The notes beneath the pieces are model-generated. The model was given only the letters and a program-made list of their open reading frames with translations. It ran no database searches and was not told the DNA's origin. A stretch of 24,156 bases of DNA from a virus. The stretch's first letter is position 1; each line of letters starts with the position of its first letter. The stretch covers positions 1-24,156 of the IMG/VR virus record IMGVR_UViG_3300025910_000035. One strand, given 5' to 3'. Shown here one piece after another: positions 1 to 6,760 of the stretch. The position numbers and the translations under genes were made by a program.

Positions 1-528
1 AGCAACATTGATAACACGCCGCCAGTTGGGGTTGCGGACCTTGGCACCGGGTCGGCCACTGGGCAGATTCGTAATGCCACTAGTTCTGCGAACAGCAACT
101 TCGACGCTAACCTGACGACTTACGCGACGGCTGGGGTTGGAGCCAGCGATACGGTCCTCGCGGTACAGGAAGTTGTTGTCACCGCCGCACCTGTTAGCAC
201 CAGTGCCAAGCAGGGCACCTTCGGCATCTCGTCCAATCCGGTGATCGCGAATGTCGCGTTGGGTACTGGCGGCGTCTCAGGGGCGTTCTGGTCAGGGACC
301 GCTGCGGGCACTTATGCCACTGGCTGGAAGATCAGCTTCGGTGCATTGACGACCAGTCCTACGGTGACTGTAGGCTCGTCTCCCGTGGCCCGCATTACTC
401 AGGTCACATCCTCAACTCGTATTGCGATGGTCTGCTTCATGGCCTTGTACGTCGCGTGGACCCCAGCCGCAGTCGCCGCAGGTCAGATTCCCTACACTAA
501 TCCAATGCTTCAGCTTTTACCGCAGTAA
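1..528 (+). CDS. C-terminal part of a small virion-type protein of unknown function
   Basis: The reading frame is open from the first base and stops at TAA 526-528, so the start lies outside the window and at least 175 residues are present. I do not recognise a named family. The composition is rich in Ala, Gly, Ser, Thr and Val with few charged residues and many beta-prone stretches, like phage surface proteins, and it ends in a proline/leucine-rich tail (PMLQLLPQ). A hydrophobic stretch near the end (RIAMVCFMALYVAWTPAAVAA) could look like a membrane segment but fits a buried beta region equally well. Its stop overlaps the ribosome site of the next gene, so the two are probably co-expressed. 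A role as an accessory virion protein is inference from composition and neighbours. Confidence 0.75.
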   Translation, partial: SNIDNTPPVGVADLGTGSATGQIRNATSSANSNFDANLTTYATAGVGASDTVLAVQEVVVTAAPVSTSAKQGTFGISSNPVIANVALGTGGVSGAFWSGTAAGTYATGWKISFGALTTSPTVTVGSSPVARITQVTSSTRIAMVCFMALYVAWTPAAVAAGQIPYTNPMLQLLPQ

Positions 529-537
529 GGAGACGCC

Positions 538-1035
538 GTGTCGGGTAGCTTGTACACAATCACCATGGCGTCTGCGACCGTTATCGCCTCTGGTGAGATC
601 ATCACGATCCGCGCCGCGACCGCGCTCTCCTCGCGTGCCTCGATCCTCCAGATTTACTCCATGTCCTGCGGTCAGCATGGGACGAGCACCAGCCAGGAGT
701 TGGGTATCCGTTGGGGCCTGAAGGCTTCGGCGTTCTCGACTATGAGCACCGCTACTCCCGCTCCAACCATTCAGGGCATCGTGGCCTCGGCCATTACTGG
801 CTCGACCTCGGGCGCCGCATCATCGTGCGGTGTGAACTCTTCCTCTAACGGTGGTGGTACCTTCACGGTCATGGGTCAAGAGGGTTTCAACAACCTCAAT
901 GGCTGGATCAAGATATTCACTCCCGAGGAGCGGCCGCTCGTCCTCATCGACCAGACCTTCACGCTGGCTTTAGTCGGTACACCGACCACGCTGACAAGCT
1001 GGGAAGCCATGTGCACATTTGAGGAAATCACGTAA
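538..1035 (+). CDS. Small phage structural-type protein, conserved FNxLNGW / FEEI family
   Basis: 165 residues starting at GTG 538 behind AAGGAG, which overlaps the preceding stop. The C-terminal third carries a pattern I recall from many unnamed phage virion proteins: an EGFNNLNGW segment, then TPEERP, then a closing TFEEI. The rest is Ser/Thr/Ala-rich and beta-like. In other phages such proteins sit near capsid or fibre genes and have no firm function; decoration or fibre accessory roles are possible. It is followed 31 bases later by an HNH endonuclease gene with its own promoter, so the transcription unit may originally have run on to the gene at 1615. Family recognition is from memory, not from a search. 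Confidence 0.7.
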   Translation: MSGSLYTITMASATVIASGEIITIRAATALSSRASILQIYSMSCGQHGTSTSQELGIRWGLKASAFSTMSTATPAPTIQGIVASAITGSTSGAASSCGVNSSSNGGGTFTVMGQEGFNNLNGWIKIFTPEERPLVLIDQTFTLALVGTPTTLTSWEAMCTFEEIT

Positions 1036-1050
1036 CCTAGTTCTGTCATG

Positions 1051-1059
1051 TGATAGAAT
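1051..1059 (+). promoter_or_regulatory. Extended -10 promoter for the HNH gene, predicted leaderless
   Basis: TGATAGAAT is an extended -10 element: TG at 1051-1052, one spacer base, then TAGAAT at 1054-1059. The first base of the HNH ATG (1067) falls 8 bases after the hexamer, where transcription normally begins, and there is no ribosome site between. This predicts a transcript starting at or next to the start codon. No good -35 hexamer is visible at 17 bases, which is tolerated with an extended -10. Leaderless mRNAs are common in actinobacteria. Confidence 0.5.
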
Positions 1060-1066
1060 AGGCTCC

Positions 1067-1633
1067 ATGAGCACCAAAGAGCAGCATCGGATCAAGAATG
1101 CCAAACGGAGAGCAGAGAGGATCGCGGCCGGGGAACACATCAAGCCTCAGCGGCACACGAGAGAGACGTTGATCGAAACCCTAGCGCGTAGGTCTATCCG
1201 AGACGCAAACGGGTGTCTCTTGTGGACTGGGTACGTTGATAAGCGTACGGGCTACGGAGTTATTGGCATCGCTCGACAATTGACTAAGGTACATCGAGCC
1301 GCTTGGGAATTGGCTAATGGTCCGATTCCTAAAGGAATGAGTGTTTGCCATCACTGCGACGTGCGTAACTGCATTGAGCCAACCCATCTGTGGCTTGGGA
1401 CCTACGCAGACAACAACAGGGACATGTTCGCGAAAGGCCGTCATCGCTCAATGGGCGGTTGGAACAAAGGCATACCGCACAGCACAGTGACGAAGGCCAA
1501 GATCGCGGCGAAAGCTACGGGTCGTTTGCACCAACCACATACAGCCGAGGCTCGCGAGAAAATGTCTCAAGCGCGAGCGGCGTGGTGGAAACGACGCAAA
1601 GAAAAGGAGGCCCAATGGCTAAAGCAACCCTGA
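1067..1633 (+). CDS. HNH homing-type endonuclease with NUMOD3-like tail
   Basis: 188 residues. The HNH_3-type core spans about residues 75-120: KVHRAAWELANGPIPKG, then CHHCDVRNCIEPTHL, then GTYADNNRDM. Candidate catalytic or metal residues are H76, H95/H96, N101, H107 and N116/N117. C94, C97 and C102 lie inside the core. Residues about 136-172 (GIPHS, GRLHQPHTAEAREKMS) resemble the NUMOD3 DNA-binding repeats that accompany phage homing endonucleases. I chose ATG 1067 because it lies just after an extended -10 promoter; the frame is also open upstream to a TTG at 1019 inside the previous gene, which has no ribosome site. The 3' end overlaps the next gene by 19 bases and carries that gene's ribosome site. 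Such genes are usually free-standing mobile passengers between structural genes; no intron boundaries are seen. Confidence 0.88.
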   Translation: MSTKEQHRIKNAKRRAERIAAGEHIKPQRHTRETLIETLARRSIRDANGCLLWTGYVDKRTGYGVIGIARQLTKVHRAAWELANGPIPKGMSVCHHCDVRNCIEPTHLWLGTYADNNRDMFAKGRHRSMGGWNKGIPHSTVTKAKIAAKATGRLHQPHTAEAREKMSQARAAWWKRRKEKEAQWLKQP

Positions 1634-1914
1634 AGACCAAGGATGGTAAGCCTTTCGCGGATGGGGATAGCGGCACCTTCACGTTGCAGCACGGCGTCTA
1701 TGAAGACGTACATGAGGGGCGGCCGGATCACGGCAAGGCGGGCGAACCCGTGCTCCGCACGGTGAAGGGCACCATCCATCACTTTGATCAGGTCGAACGG
1801 GTCTACGACTCCGAAGGGATCGCGGTCGGCAAGCGGACCGAGGAGCACTGGGAAATCGTGACCGACGACGGTGCGGTGGGCTTCTTACCGGAGCATTTAC
1901 TCAGCCGCGAGTAG
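1615..1914 (+). CDS. Hypothetical 99-residue protein, basic N-terminus, acidic C-terminus
   Basis: Starts at ATG 1615 behind a strong AAAAGGAGG (1603-1610 region), which is encoded in the Lys/Glu-rich tail of the HNH gene that it overlaps. The protein begins MAKATLKTKDGKPF and has several beta-like segments with conserved-looking glycines, a His/Asp pair (IHHFDQVERVY) and a final segment EHWEIVTDDGAVGFLPEHLL that reads like an SH3-like or small beta-barrel fold. I do not recognise a family. It is the last gene before a rho-independent terminator, so it closes the first transcription unit. A small virion or accessory protein is the most that can be inferred. Confidence 0.7.
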   Translation: MAKATLKTKDGKPFADGDSGTFTLQHGVYEDVHEGRPDHGKAGEPVLRTVKGTIHHFDQVERVYDSEGIAVGKRTEEHWEIVTDDGAVGFLPEHLLSRE

Positions 1915-1929
1915 CGGCGATTGAAATAA

Positions 1930-1954
1930 GGCCCGCCATTTGGCGGGTCTTTTA
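1930..1954 (+). terminator. Rho-independent terminator after 1615-1914
   Basis: Perfect 7-bp GC-rich stem CCCGCCA (1932-1938) with TGGCGGG (1941-1947), extendable by a G-U and a G-C pair, followed by TCTTTT (1948-1953). The apical TT loop means the top A-T pair probably opens to give an ATTT loop. It sits 15 bases after the stop codon at 1914. Confidence 0.8.
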
Positions 1955-2002
1955 GTTGGAGGCGTTATGCGCCGTCATCCTCGGTATCGCAAGGAGCTAC
2001 CA

Positions 2003-2824
2003 ATGGCACATCCCAAGATCGTACTGGGCGGAGAGGTTTCTACGGAGATTCAGCGTGTCCGCACCTCGGACATCGTGGACTTCTCCATCATGCGTAATCG
2101 CAAGGTCGAGCAGCACCTCCATCTCGGCCCTGACCAGGTTCATGCCTTCATCACCCACGCCGATGGGACCATTGATGATCTGGGCGTCAGCCATAACCTG
2201 CTGACGAACGTCGGCCGCGACCTGTGGGATCAGGCATTTGGTAATTCACTTGGCAAGGACGGGGCAGCTACCACTGTGACGGCTACTGCTGTCACTCCGT
2301 CTGGTGGTGGCATGACCACCGACCAGTACAAGGGCTGGCGCGTTTTCATGCCAGTGACTGGTCTGACTACGGCTCCGGTCTATGGCAACATCGGCACGAA
2401 CTCCGCCACCATCCTGACCATCGACGGCTGGTGGGTTGGTACTTCAGACACGATGACGGGCACGACTCCCGCCAACACCAACGGCTATCACGTTCAGCCG
2501 ACCTGCACGCCGCGCTTCATGGGCGTCACCGCCGATACAGGTGGTGCAGGTGCAGGCAACACGACCCTAACCTCGGAGCAGACGGGCAACGGTCTGGGTC
2601 GCGCCAAGACGACCTTTGCTCACACTGGCGGCAACAACTTCTACACCGCCGCCAACACATTTGCGGTGACCGGCACCGTGACCGTTCACCGCATGGCGCT
2701 GTTCACCGCCGCAAACACGACTGCTGGTGGGGTCATGGTCTTCGAGGCCGTGCTTAACGCAGACGCGGTAGTGGTCAACACGGATTCGCTCACAATCACA
2801 TCGACGGTGACCACGACGGGTTAG
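2003..2824 (+). CDS. Virion structural / fibre-like protein, 273 residues
   Basis: ATG 2003 is preceded by AAGGAG with six bases spacing. An in-frame ATG at 1967 also has GGAGG four bases upstream and would add 12 residues (MRRHPRYRKELP); the choice is not certain. The N-terminal third is mixed and charged and contains HNLLTNVGRDLWDQAFGN, a segment I recall from phage tail-associated proteins. The remainder is Thr/Gly/Asn-rich, low in charge and beta-like, ending VMVFEAVLNADAVVVNTDSLTITSTVTTTG, a typical ending of virion surface proteins. It lies between a terminator and the hairpin-rich leader of the giant repeat gene. Function beyond surface or fibre-type protein is unknown. Confidence 0.75.
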   Translation: MAHPKIVLGGEVSTEIQRVRTSDIVDFSIMRNRKVEQHLHLGPDQVHAFITHADGTIDDLGVSHNLLTNVGRDLWDQAFGNSLGKDGAATTVTATAVTPSGGGMTTDQYKGWRVFMPVTGLTTAPVYGNIGTNSATILTIDGWWVGTSDTMTGTTPANTNGYHVQPTCTPRFMGVTADTGGAGAGNTTLTSEQTGNGLGRAKTTFAHTGGNNFYTAANTFAVTGTVTVHRMALFTAANTTAGGVMVFEAVLNADAVVVNTDSLTITSTVTTTG

Positions 2825-2843
2825 AGCGTCCCCATTAGCCAAG

Positions 2844-2933
2844 ACAGTATCGACCAGAGATGGAGATACTGTGGTGGTAAGTCACAAGCTGACCGACTGG
2901 CCGCCGTAAGCGGCCACTCCAATTCAATGGAGT
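2844..2933 (+). other. Hairpin-rich leader ahead of the giant repeat gene
   Basis: The 151 bases between 2824 and 2976 hold three consecutive perfect stems: ACAGTATC (2844-2851) with GATACTGT (2865-2872); TGGCCGC (2898-2904) with GCGGCCA (2910-2916) around a five-base loop; and ACTCCA (2916-2921) with TGGAGT (2928-2933). None is followed by a T-tract, so this does not look like a simple terminator. A short GTG frame with GGAG in front (2871-2909) ends with TAA in the loop of the second hairpin. A weak promoter guess, TTGACC (2933-2938) and AATTCT (2956-2961) at 17 bases, also lies here. The downstream ATG at 2976 has no ribosome site. Confidence 0.45.
2871..2909 (+). other. Possible 12-residue leader peptide
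   Basis: GTG 2871 has GGAG at 2862-2865 and encodes VVVSHKLTDWPP followed by TAA 2907-2909. The stop lies in the loop of the TGGCCGC/GCGGCCA hairpin, so a terminating ribosome would open that hairpin. This is suggestive only: frames this short with a GGAG in front arise easily by chance. Confidence 0.2.
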
Positions 2934-2975
2934 TGACCGAGGCATTACCGTGCCGAATTCTCGCGTGACAACTGA

Positions 2976-5900
2976 ATGAGTCGCGGCCGTATCTTTCGGC
3001 GGTATCCACAGCCTTTTGTTCCGCGCCCCGGCGTTCCCGTCAGTGGGCCGAATCAGTGGACCCGGACTACATCTGAGGCTCCGACTACTTCTGATGTTGC
3101 GACGCGCGTTGGCTCTTTCAACCGCACTACATCTGAAGCGCCCACTAGTTCTGATGTCGCCATCAGGGTAGGTAGTTTCAATCGGACAACCTCCGAAGCG
3201 CCCGTTACTTCGGATGTCGCGACGCGGCAGGTTGCGTTCAACCGTACGACTTCCGAGAGCCCTACCACCTCCGATGTTGCCACCAGGGTTGGCACGTTCC
3301 ACAGGACCACATCTGAAGCTCCAACCAGCTCGGATGTAGCGACTCGTTCTGTTGCTTTTCTGCGGTCCACGACCGAGGCTCCTACCACTTCGGATGTAGC
3401 GACTCGGACGGCGAGCTTCAATCGCACGACCTCCGAGTCTCCTACAACCTCTGACGCCGCAACTCGCACCGGCACATTCAACCGGACGAGCGCAGAAGCG
3501 CCCACGACCTCCGATGTTGCCACCCGCACGGGGACATTCAACCGAACAACGTCTGAGGCTCCGACCACCTCTGATGCGGCGGTGGCAGTCAAGACCGCCA
3601 ACCGCACCACGTCGGAATCACCTACGACATCTGATGTCGCCACGCGACAGGTTGCCTTCTCGCGCAGCAGCACTGAAGCTCCGACGACTTCTGACGCAGC
3701 CACGCGAACTGGCTCATTCAACCGGACTGATTCTGAATCTCCGACTACCTCTGATGTCGCCACTCGTACCGGGACGTTCAATAGGACGACCTCGGAGAGC
3801 CCTACCACTTCGGATGCGGCGACTCGTCAGGTTGCTTTCTCTCGTTCGACCACAGAATCTCCCACCACCTCCGATGTTGCGACTCGCCAAGTTGCCTTTA
3901 GCCGTTCTACGACTGAGGCGCCCACTACCAGCGATGTGGCGATTCGTCAGGTCGCGGCATCTCGAACTACATCTGAGAGCCCGACAAGCTCAGACGTAGC
4001 CACGCGGACAGGTTCCTTCAATCGGACCACCAGCGAAGCGCCGACGACCTCGGATGTCGCGACTAGAACTGGATCATTCCAGCGGACCACATCTGAGTCC
4101 CCGGTAACCTCGGATGTTGCGACGCGGGTCGTCGCATTCGCAAGGACTACCGCCGAGAGTCCGACTACCTCGGATTCTGCGACCCGCACGGGTACGTTCT
4201 TCCGTACCACTTCTGAGTCTCCGACCACTTCGGACGCGGCTCTGGCTGTCGCTGGTGAGAGCCGCACCGACAATGAATCGCCGACCAGCTCCGACGTTGC
4301 GACTCGGACAGGTACGTTCAACCGCGTTACTTCTGAGGCGCCGACTACTTCGGACGTTGCTACCCGGTCGGTTGCCTTCACTCGCACAACGTCTGAAGCT
4401 CCCACCACCAGTGACGCCGCCACTCGTACAGGTTCATTCCAGAGGTCCACCTCTGAAGCACCGACAACCAGCGATGCGGCCACTCGTACCGGCAGTTTCA
4501 ATCGGGATGACGCTGAGAATCCCACTACCTCAGACATAGCAACTCGCAGCGTTACTTTCAATCGCAGTAGCACCGAATCGCCACAGACCAGCGATGTTGC
4601 AACTCGCACTGGGAGTTTCAACCGAATAACCGCCGAGTCGCCCACGACCAGCGATGTGGCGACGATGCTGATCGGTCACACGACCAGCTTCACCGCAGAT
4701 GCGGTCATCGCCTCGGGGACTCAGGTAGCGTCCTTCACTCTCGACGCGATCCTGCTGCGGACGCAGAGCGTTTCGCTCACCGCGGATGCCATCATCCTAC
4801 GGACCCAGGCAGCCAGCCTCACAGCGGATGCCGTCCTGTTCCGCTCGCAGTCGGCGAGCTTCACGGCGGATGCAGTCCTAACCAAGACCCAGGCTGCAAG
4901 TCTCACCGCAGATGCGGTTCTGTTCAGGACTCAGGCCGCTTCCCTGACCGCTGACGCGGTTCTGTTCAAGAGTCAGTCAGCGTCCTTCACCGCCGATGCG
5001 GTACTCCTGCGAACGCAATCCGCGTCGCTGACTGCGGACGCCGTTCTATTCCGCACTCAGACCGCGGCGCTGACCACCGACGCGGTGATCTTCAGGACCC
5101 AGGTCGCCGCGTTCACTCTCGACGCGACGATCATGCCGGTCTTCAGTCTGGATGCGGTCCTGCTGAAGACGCAGACGGCTGCGCTGACGGTCGATGCGGT
5201 CATCATGCCGCGCTTCCGGCTGGATGCCGTCATCCTCGCTCCACAGAGCGCGTCATTCACTCTGGATGCCTTCGTCGGCGGAGTCGGCTTTACCGCCTTC
5301 AGCATCGACGCAGTTCTCCAGGCCACCCAGACCTCATCGCTTACCGCCGATGCAGTCATTCAGCGGTCGCAGTCGGCCAGCCTGACCCTCGATGCAATTC
5401 TCAAGCGAGAACAGAGCGCCGCAGTCACCCTCGATGCAATTGTCCGAGCGACGGTTTCAACTTCGCTCAGCCTTGATAGCGTCATACAACGCACGCAGGC
5501 CAGAAGTCTTGCCCTCGACGCTATTGCAAAGCGCGCTCAATCTGTTACATTCACCACCGACGCGGTTCTGCGGCGAACGCAAAGTGCTTCGTTCACCGTT
5601 GACGCGATCCAGCGGAAGACAACTTCGGCTTCGATTACAGCCGATGCGGTGCTTCGCAAGGCTCGCCAGGCGAGTTTCACCGCCAACGCGGTACTGCTGT
5701 CCCCGCGAAGCGCCTCTCTTACGCTCGATGCCGTTCTGGCACCGACCGCCAAGGCGTTCACGCTCAACGCGGTCATCACCCGGACTCAGGCCGCCTCCCT
5801 CACGCTCAATGCGGTCCTGCGCCGTTCTCAGAGCGCGTCATTCACAGCCGATTCCGTTATCAAGGTTGCTCGCTCGGCGAGCTTCACCGCCCATGCGGTT

Positions 5901-6239
5901 CTATTCAGGACCCAGACTCCTGCTCTCACCGCCGACGCGGTACTCAAGCGAGAACAGGCCGCATCCTTCACCATCGACGCTTGGATCGCTGGGATTCATC
6001 CGTCCCACATCAGCGCCGATTGTTCTGCGGCGGTCATCAGTGCCGACCTAACGGTTTCGTCCATCGTCTCAGACCTGCAAGTCCACAGCATCCTTGCAGA
6101 CCTGACCACGAGTGGTATCACCGCTGATCTGACCGCCACTGCCACTACTTCCGATCTCGGGGTCGCCGTACACCGCAGGTCGTTCAGCATGAATGCCTAC
6201 ATCGCCCATTCATTGACCATTGACGCGGTTATCGTCTAG
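2976..6239 (+). CDS. Giant tandem-repeat fibre-like protein, 1087 residues
   Basis: Residues 1-29 are a short basic/proline-rich lead (RRYPQPFVPRPGVP). Residues 30-569 are 27 uninterrupted 20-residue units close to RTTSESPTTSDVATRTGSFN. Residues 570-1009 are 32 units of mostly 14 residues close to ASFTADAVLFRTQS. Residues 1010-1087 hold nine-residue ISADLTVSS-like units and a closing SLTIDAVIV. No enzyme motif, signal peptide or membrane segment is seen. The regular, low-complexity, beta-prone architecture fits an elongated virion fibre; this is inference, and I do not recognise a named family. It is followed ten bases later by a BppU-like gene, which supports a tail or baseplate role. The only in-frame start is ATG 2976, directly after a TGA and without a ribosome site. 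The next gene but two is a glycosyltransferase, which could act on the many Ser/Thr residues. Confidence 0.88.
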   Translation: MSRGRIFRRYPQPFVPRPGVPVSGPNQWTRTTSEAPTTSDVATRVGSFNRTTSEAPTSSDVAIRVGSFNRTTSEAPVTSDVATRQVAFNRTTSESPTTSDVATRVGTFHRTTSEAPTSSDVATRSVAFLRSTTEAPTTSDVATRTASFNRTTSESPTTSDAATRTGTFNRTSAEAPTTSDVATRTGTFNRTTSEAPTTSDAAVAVKTANRTTSESPTTSDVATRQVAFSRSSTEAPTTSDAATRTGSFNRTDSESPTTSDVATRTGTFNRTTSESPTTSDAATRQVAFSRSTTESPTTSDVATRQVAFSRSTTEAPTTSDVAIRQVAASRTTSESPTSSDVATRTGSFNRTTSEAPTTSDVATRTGSFQRTTSESPVTSDVATRVVAFARTTAESPTTSDSATRTGTFFRTTSESPTTSDAALAVAGESRTDNESPTSSDVATRTGTFNRVTSEAPTTSDVATRSVAFTRTTSEAPTTSDAATRTGSFQRSTSEAPTTSDAATRTGSFNRDDAENPTTSDIATRSVTFNRSSTESPQTSDVATRTGSFNRITAESPTTSDVATMLIGHTTSFTADAVIASGTQVASFTLDAILLRTQSVSLTADAIILRTQAASLTADAVLFRSQSASFTADAVLTKTQAASLTADAVLFRTQAASLTADAVLFKSQSASFTADAVLLRTQSASLTADAVLFRTQTAALTTDAVIFRTQVAAFTLDATIMPVFSLDAVLLKTQTAALTVDAVIMPRFRLDAVILAPQSASFTLDAFVGGVGFTAFSIDAVLQATQTSSLTADAVIQRSQSASLTLDAILKREQSAAVTLDAIVRATVSTSLSLDSVIQRTQARSLALDAIAKRAQSVTFTTDAVLRRTQSASFTVDAIQRKTTSASITADAVLRKARQASFTANAVLLSPRSASLTLDAVLAPTAKAFTLNAVITRTQAASLTLNAVLRRSQSASFTADSVIKVARSASFTAHAVLFRTQTPALTADAVLKREQAASFTIDAWIAGIHPSHISADCSAAVISADLTVSSIVSDLQVHSILADLTTSGITADLTATATTSDLGVAVHRRSFSMNAYIAHSLTIDAVIV
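3063..4682 (+). repeat. 27 tandem 60-base units (20-residue repeats)
   Basis: Exact 60-base periodicity with no indel over 1620 bases. Invariant or nearly invariant positions are R1, E5, P7, S10, D11, A13. Most units end in one of two cassettes, TG(S/T)F or (Q/S/V)VAF, with EAP/ESP and DVATR/DAATR as further two-state positions. Units 9 and 20 deviate in the same place (AVAV and ALAV instead of ATR). DNA copies differ strongly at synonymous sites, for example T-S-D as acttctgat, acctccgat, accagcgat or agctcggat. Confidence 0.95.
4683..6002 (+). repeat. 32 tandem units of about 42 bases (14-residue repeats)
   Basis: Unit consensus ASFTADAVLFRTQS; core pattern is S-(F/L)-T-x-D-A-(V/I)-(L/I). 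Four consecutive units near 5101-5258 are 12 residues, one is 13 and the first is 15; the others are 14. The alternation of small/hydrophobic and polar residues suggests a short beta strand and a turn per unit, as in beta-solenoid or triple-beta fibre shafts. That structural reading is inference. Confidence 0.92.
6003..6165 (+). repeat. Short nine-residue ADL repeats at the end of the fibre
   Basis: About five or six units related to I-(S/T/L)-(A/S)-D-L-T-x-x-x: HISADC, VISADLTVSS, IVSDLQVHS, ILADLTTSG, ITADLTATA, TTSDLGV. After them come two diverged copies of the 14-residue type (SFSMNAYI and SLTIDAVIV), so the protein closes with its second repeat family. Confidence 0.8.
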
Positions 6240-6248
6240 GAGGGCCGC

Positions 6249-6572
6249 ATGGCAAGTGAAATCCAGCTCGTACAAGGCGACACGAAACCTGATCTGCTGG
6301 CGACCCTCAAGGATTCAGTTAGCGGCGATCCTATCGACCTATCTGACGTAGATAGCGTGCGATTCCAGATGCGCGAGGCATCCGACCGCCGCTACACTGT
6401 CAATGCCAACGCCGATATTCCTGATGCGCCTAACGGCAAGGTCAGTTATTCATGGGCCGCAGATGATCTCTCGCGTCCAGGTACCTATCAGGTACAGTGG
6501 GAGCTGCACTACAGCGATACCACGATTCAGACCACTGATCCGCCTTGTACGCTGATCGTGAGGCGTCAATGA
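6249..6572 (+). CDS. BppU-like N-terminal domain protein (baseplate upper protein family)
   Basis: 107 residues from ATG 6249 behind AGGAGGG, ten bases after the fibre stop. The sequence follows the pattern of the BppU N-terminal domain: an early LVQGDTKPDL, a loop with GDPIDLSDVDSVRFQM, a middle NGKVSYSWAADDLSRPGTYQVQWE and a closing ILIV-like strand (TLIVRRQ). In lactococcal siphophages BppU links receptor-binding proteins to the baseplate; here only the attachment-type domain is present, without a receptor-binding extension. It directly follows the giant repeat protein, so it could attach that fibre, or another, to the tail; this partnership is inference. Its stop overlaps the next start as ATGA. 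Confidence 0.8.
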   Translation: MASEIQLVQGDTKPDLLATLKDSVSGDPIDLSDVDSVRFQMREASDRRYTVNANADIPDAPNGKVSYSWAADDLSRPGTYQVQWELHYSDTTIQTTDPPCTLIVRRQ

Positions 6573-6760
6573 TCCGAACTTATATTTTGAACCGCGCGTC
6601 TGGGATCGTTCACCTGATGCTCGATTCCAAGACCTCGGAATCCTGCAATATTGATGACATCAAGCGGAAGTCGATCTTCACAGGTGAGGGTGGACGCGGC
6701 GACGTGGAGCACCTGATCCGGGCTGGAAACGCGAGAACCTGCCTTCGCTGCTGGACATGA
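6569..6760 (+). CDS. Small 63-residue protein with CxxC end
   Basis: ATG 6569 overlaps the preceding TGA as ATGA, giving translational coupling. The sequence reads NRASGIVHLMLDS, then SCNIDDIKRK, and ends ARTCLRCW, a layout I recall from small unnamed phage proteins with a late CxxC. Three cysteines (one mid, two at the end) and a histidine could bind a metal, but this is not certain. Its own stop overlaps the glycosyltransferase start, so it belongs to the same operon. Function unknown. Confidence 0.7.
   Translation: MIRTYILNRASGIVHLMLDSKTSESCNIDDIKRKSIFTGEGGRGDVEHLIRAGNARTCLRCWT

Noticed and set aside
1019-1066. Upstream TTG start for the HNH gene
   Set aside because: It lies within the preceding gene, has no ribosome site, and the added residues show no family signal; the promoter at 1051-1059 fits ATG 1067.
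1036-1633. Group I intron carrying the HNH gene
   Set aside because: The flanking reading frames are complete on their own and do not look like split exons of one gene, and no conserved intron core was noticed.
2825-2975. tRNA or other known RNA gene in the leader
   Set aside because: No T-arm GTTCGAATC-like motif or cloverleaf arrangement is present; the hairpins do not combine to a tRNA shape.
3053-4645. Minus-strand open frames across the 20-residue repeats (3053-3808, 3947-4645)
   Set aside because: They are repeats only because the plus-strand gene is; the 60-base period keeps the antisense frame free of stops. The plus frame is longer, unbroken across all repeat families and fits the operon.
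3063-4682. CRISPR array or diversity-generating retroelement target
   Set aside because: The repeats are contiguous coding units without unique spacers, no cas gene is present, and variation is mainly synonymous and not focused on adenines; no reverse transcriptase is seen.
5392-6051. Out-of-frame plus-strand frame of 219 codons
   Set aside because: Shadow of the 14-residue repeats, rich in Arg/Pro/Ser without motifs and contained entirely in the fibre gene.
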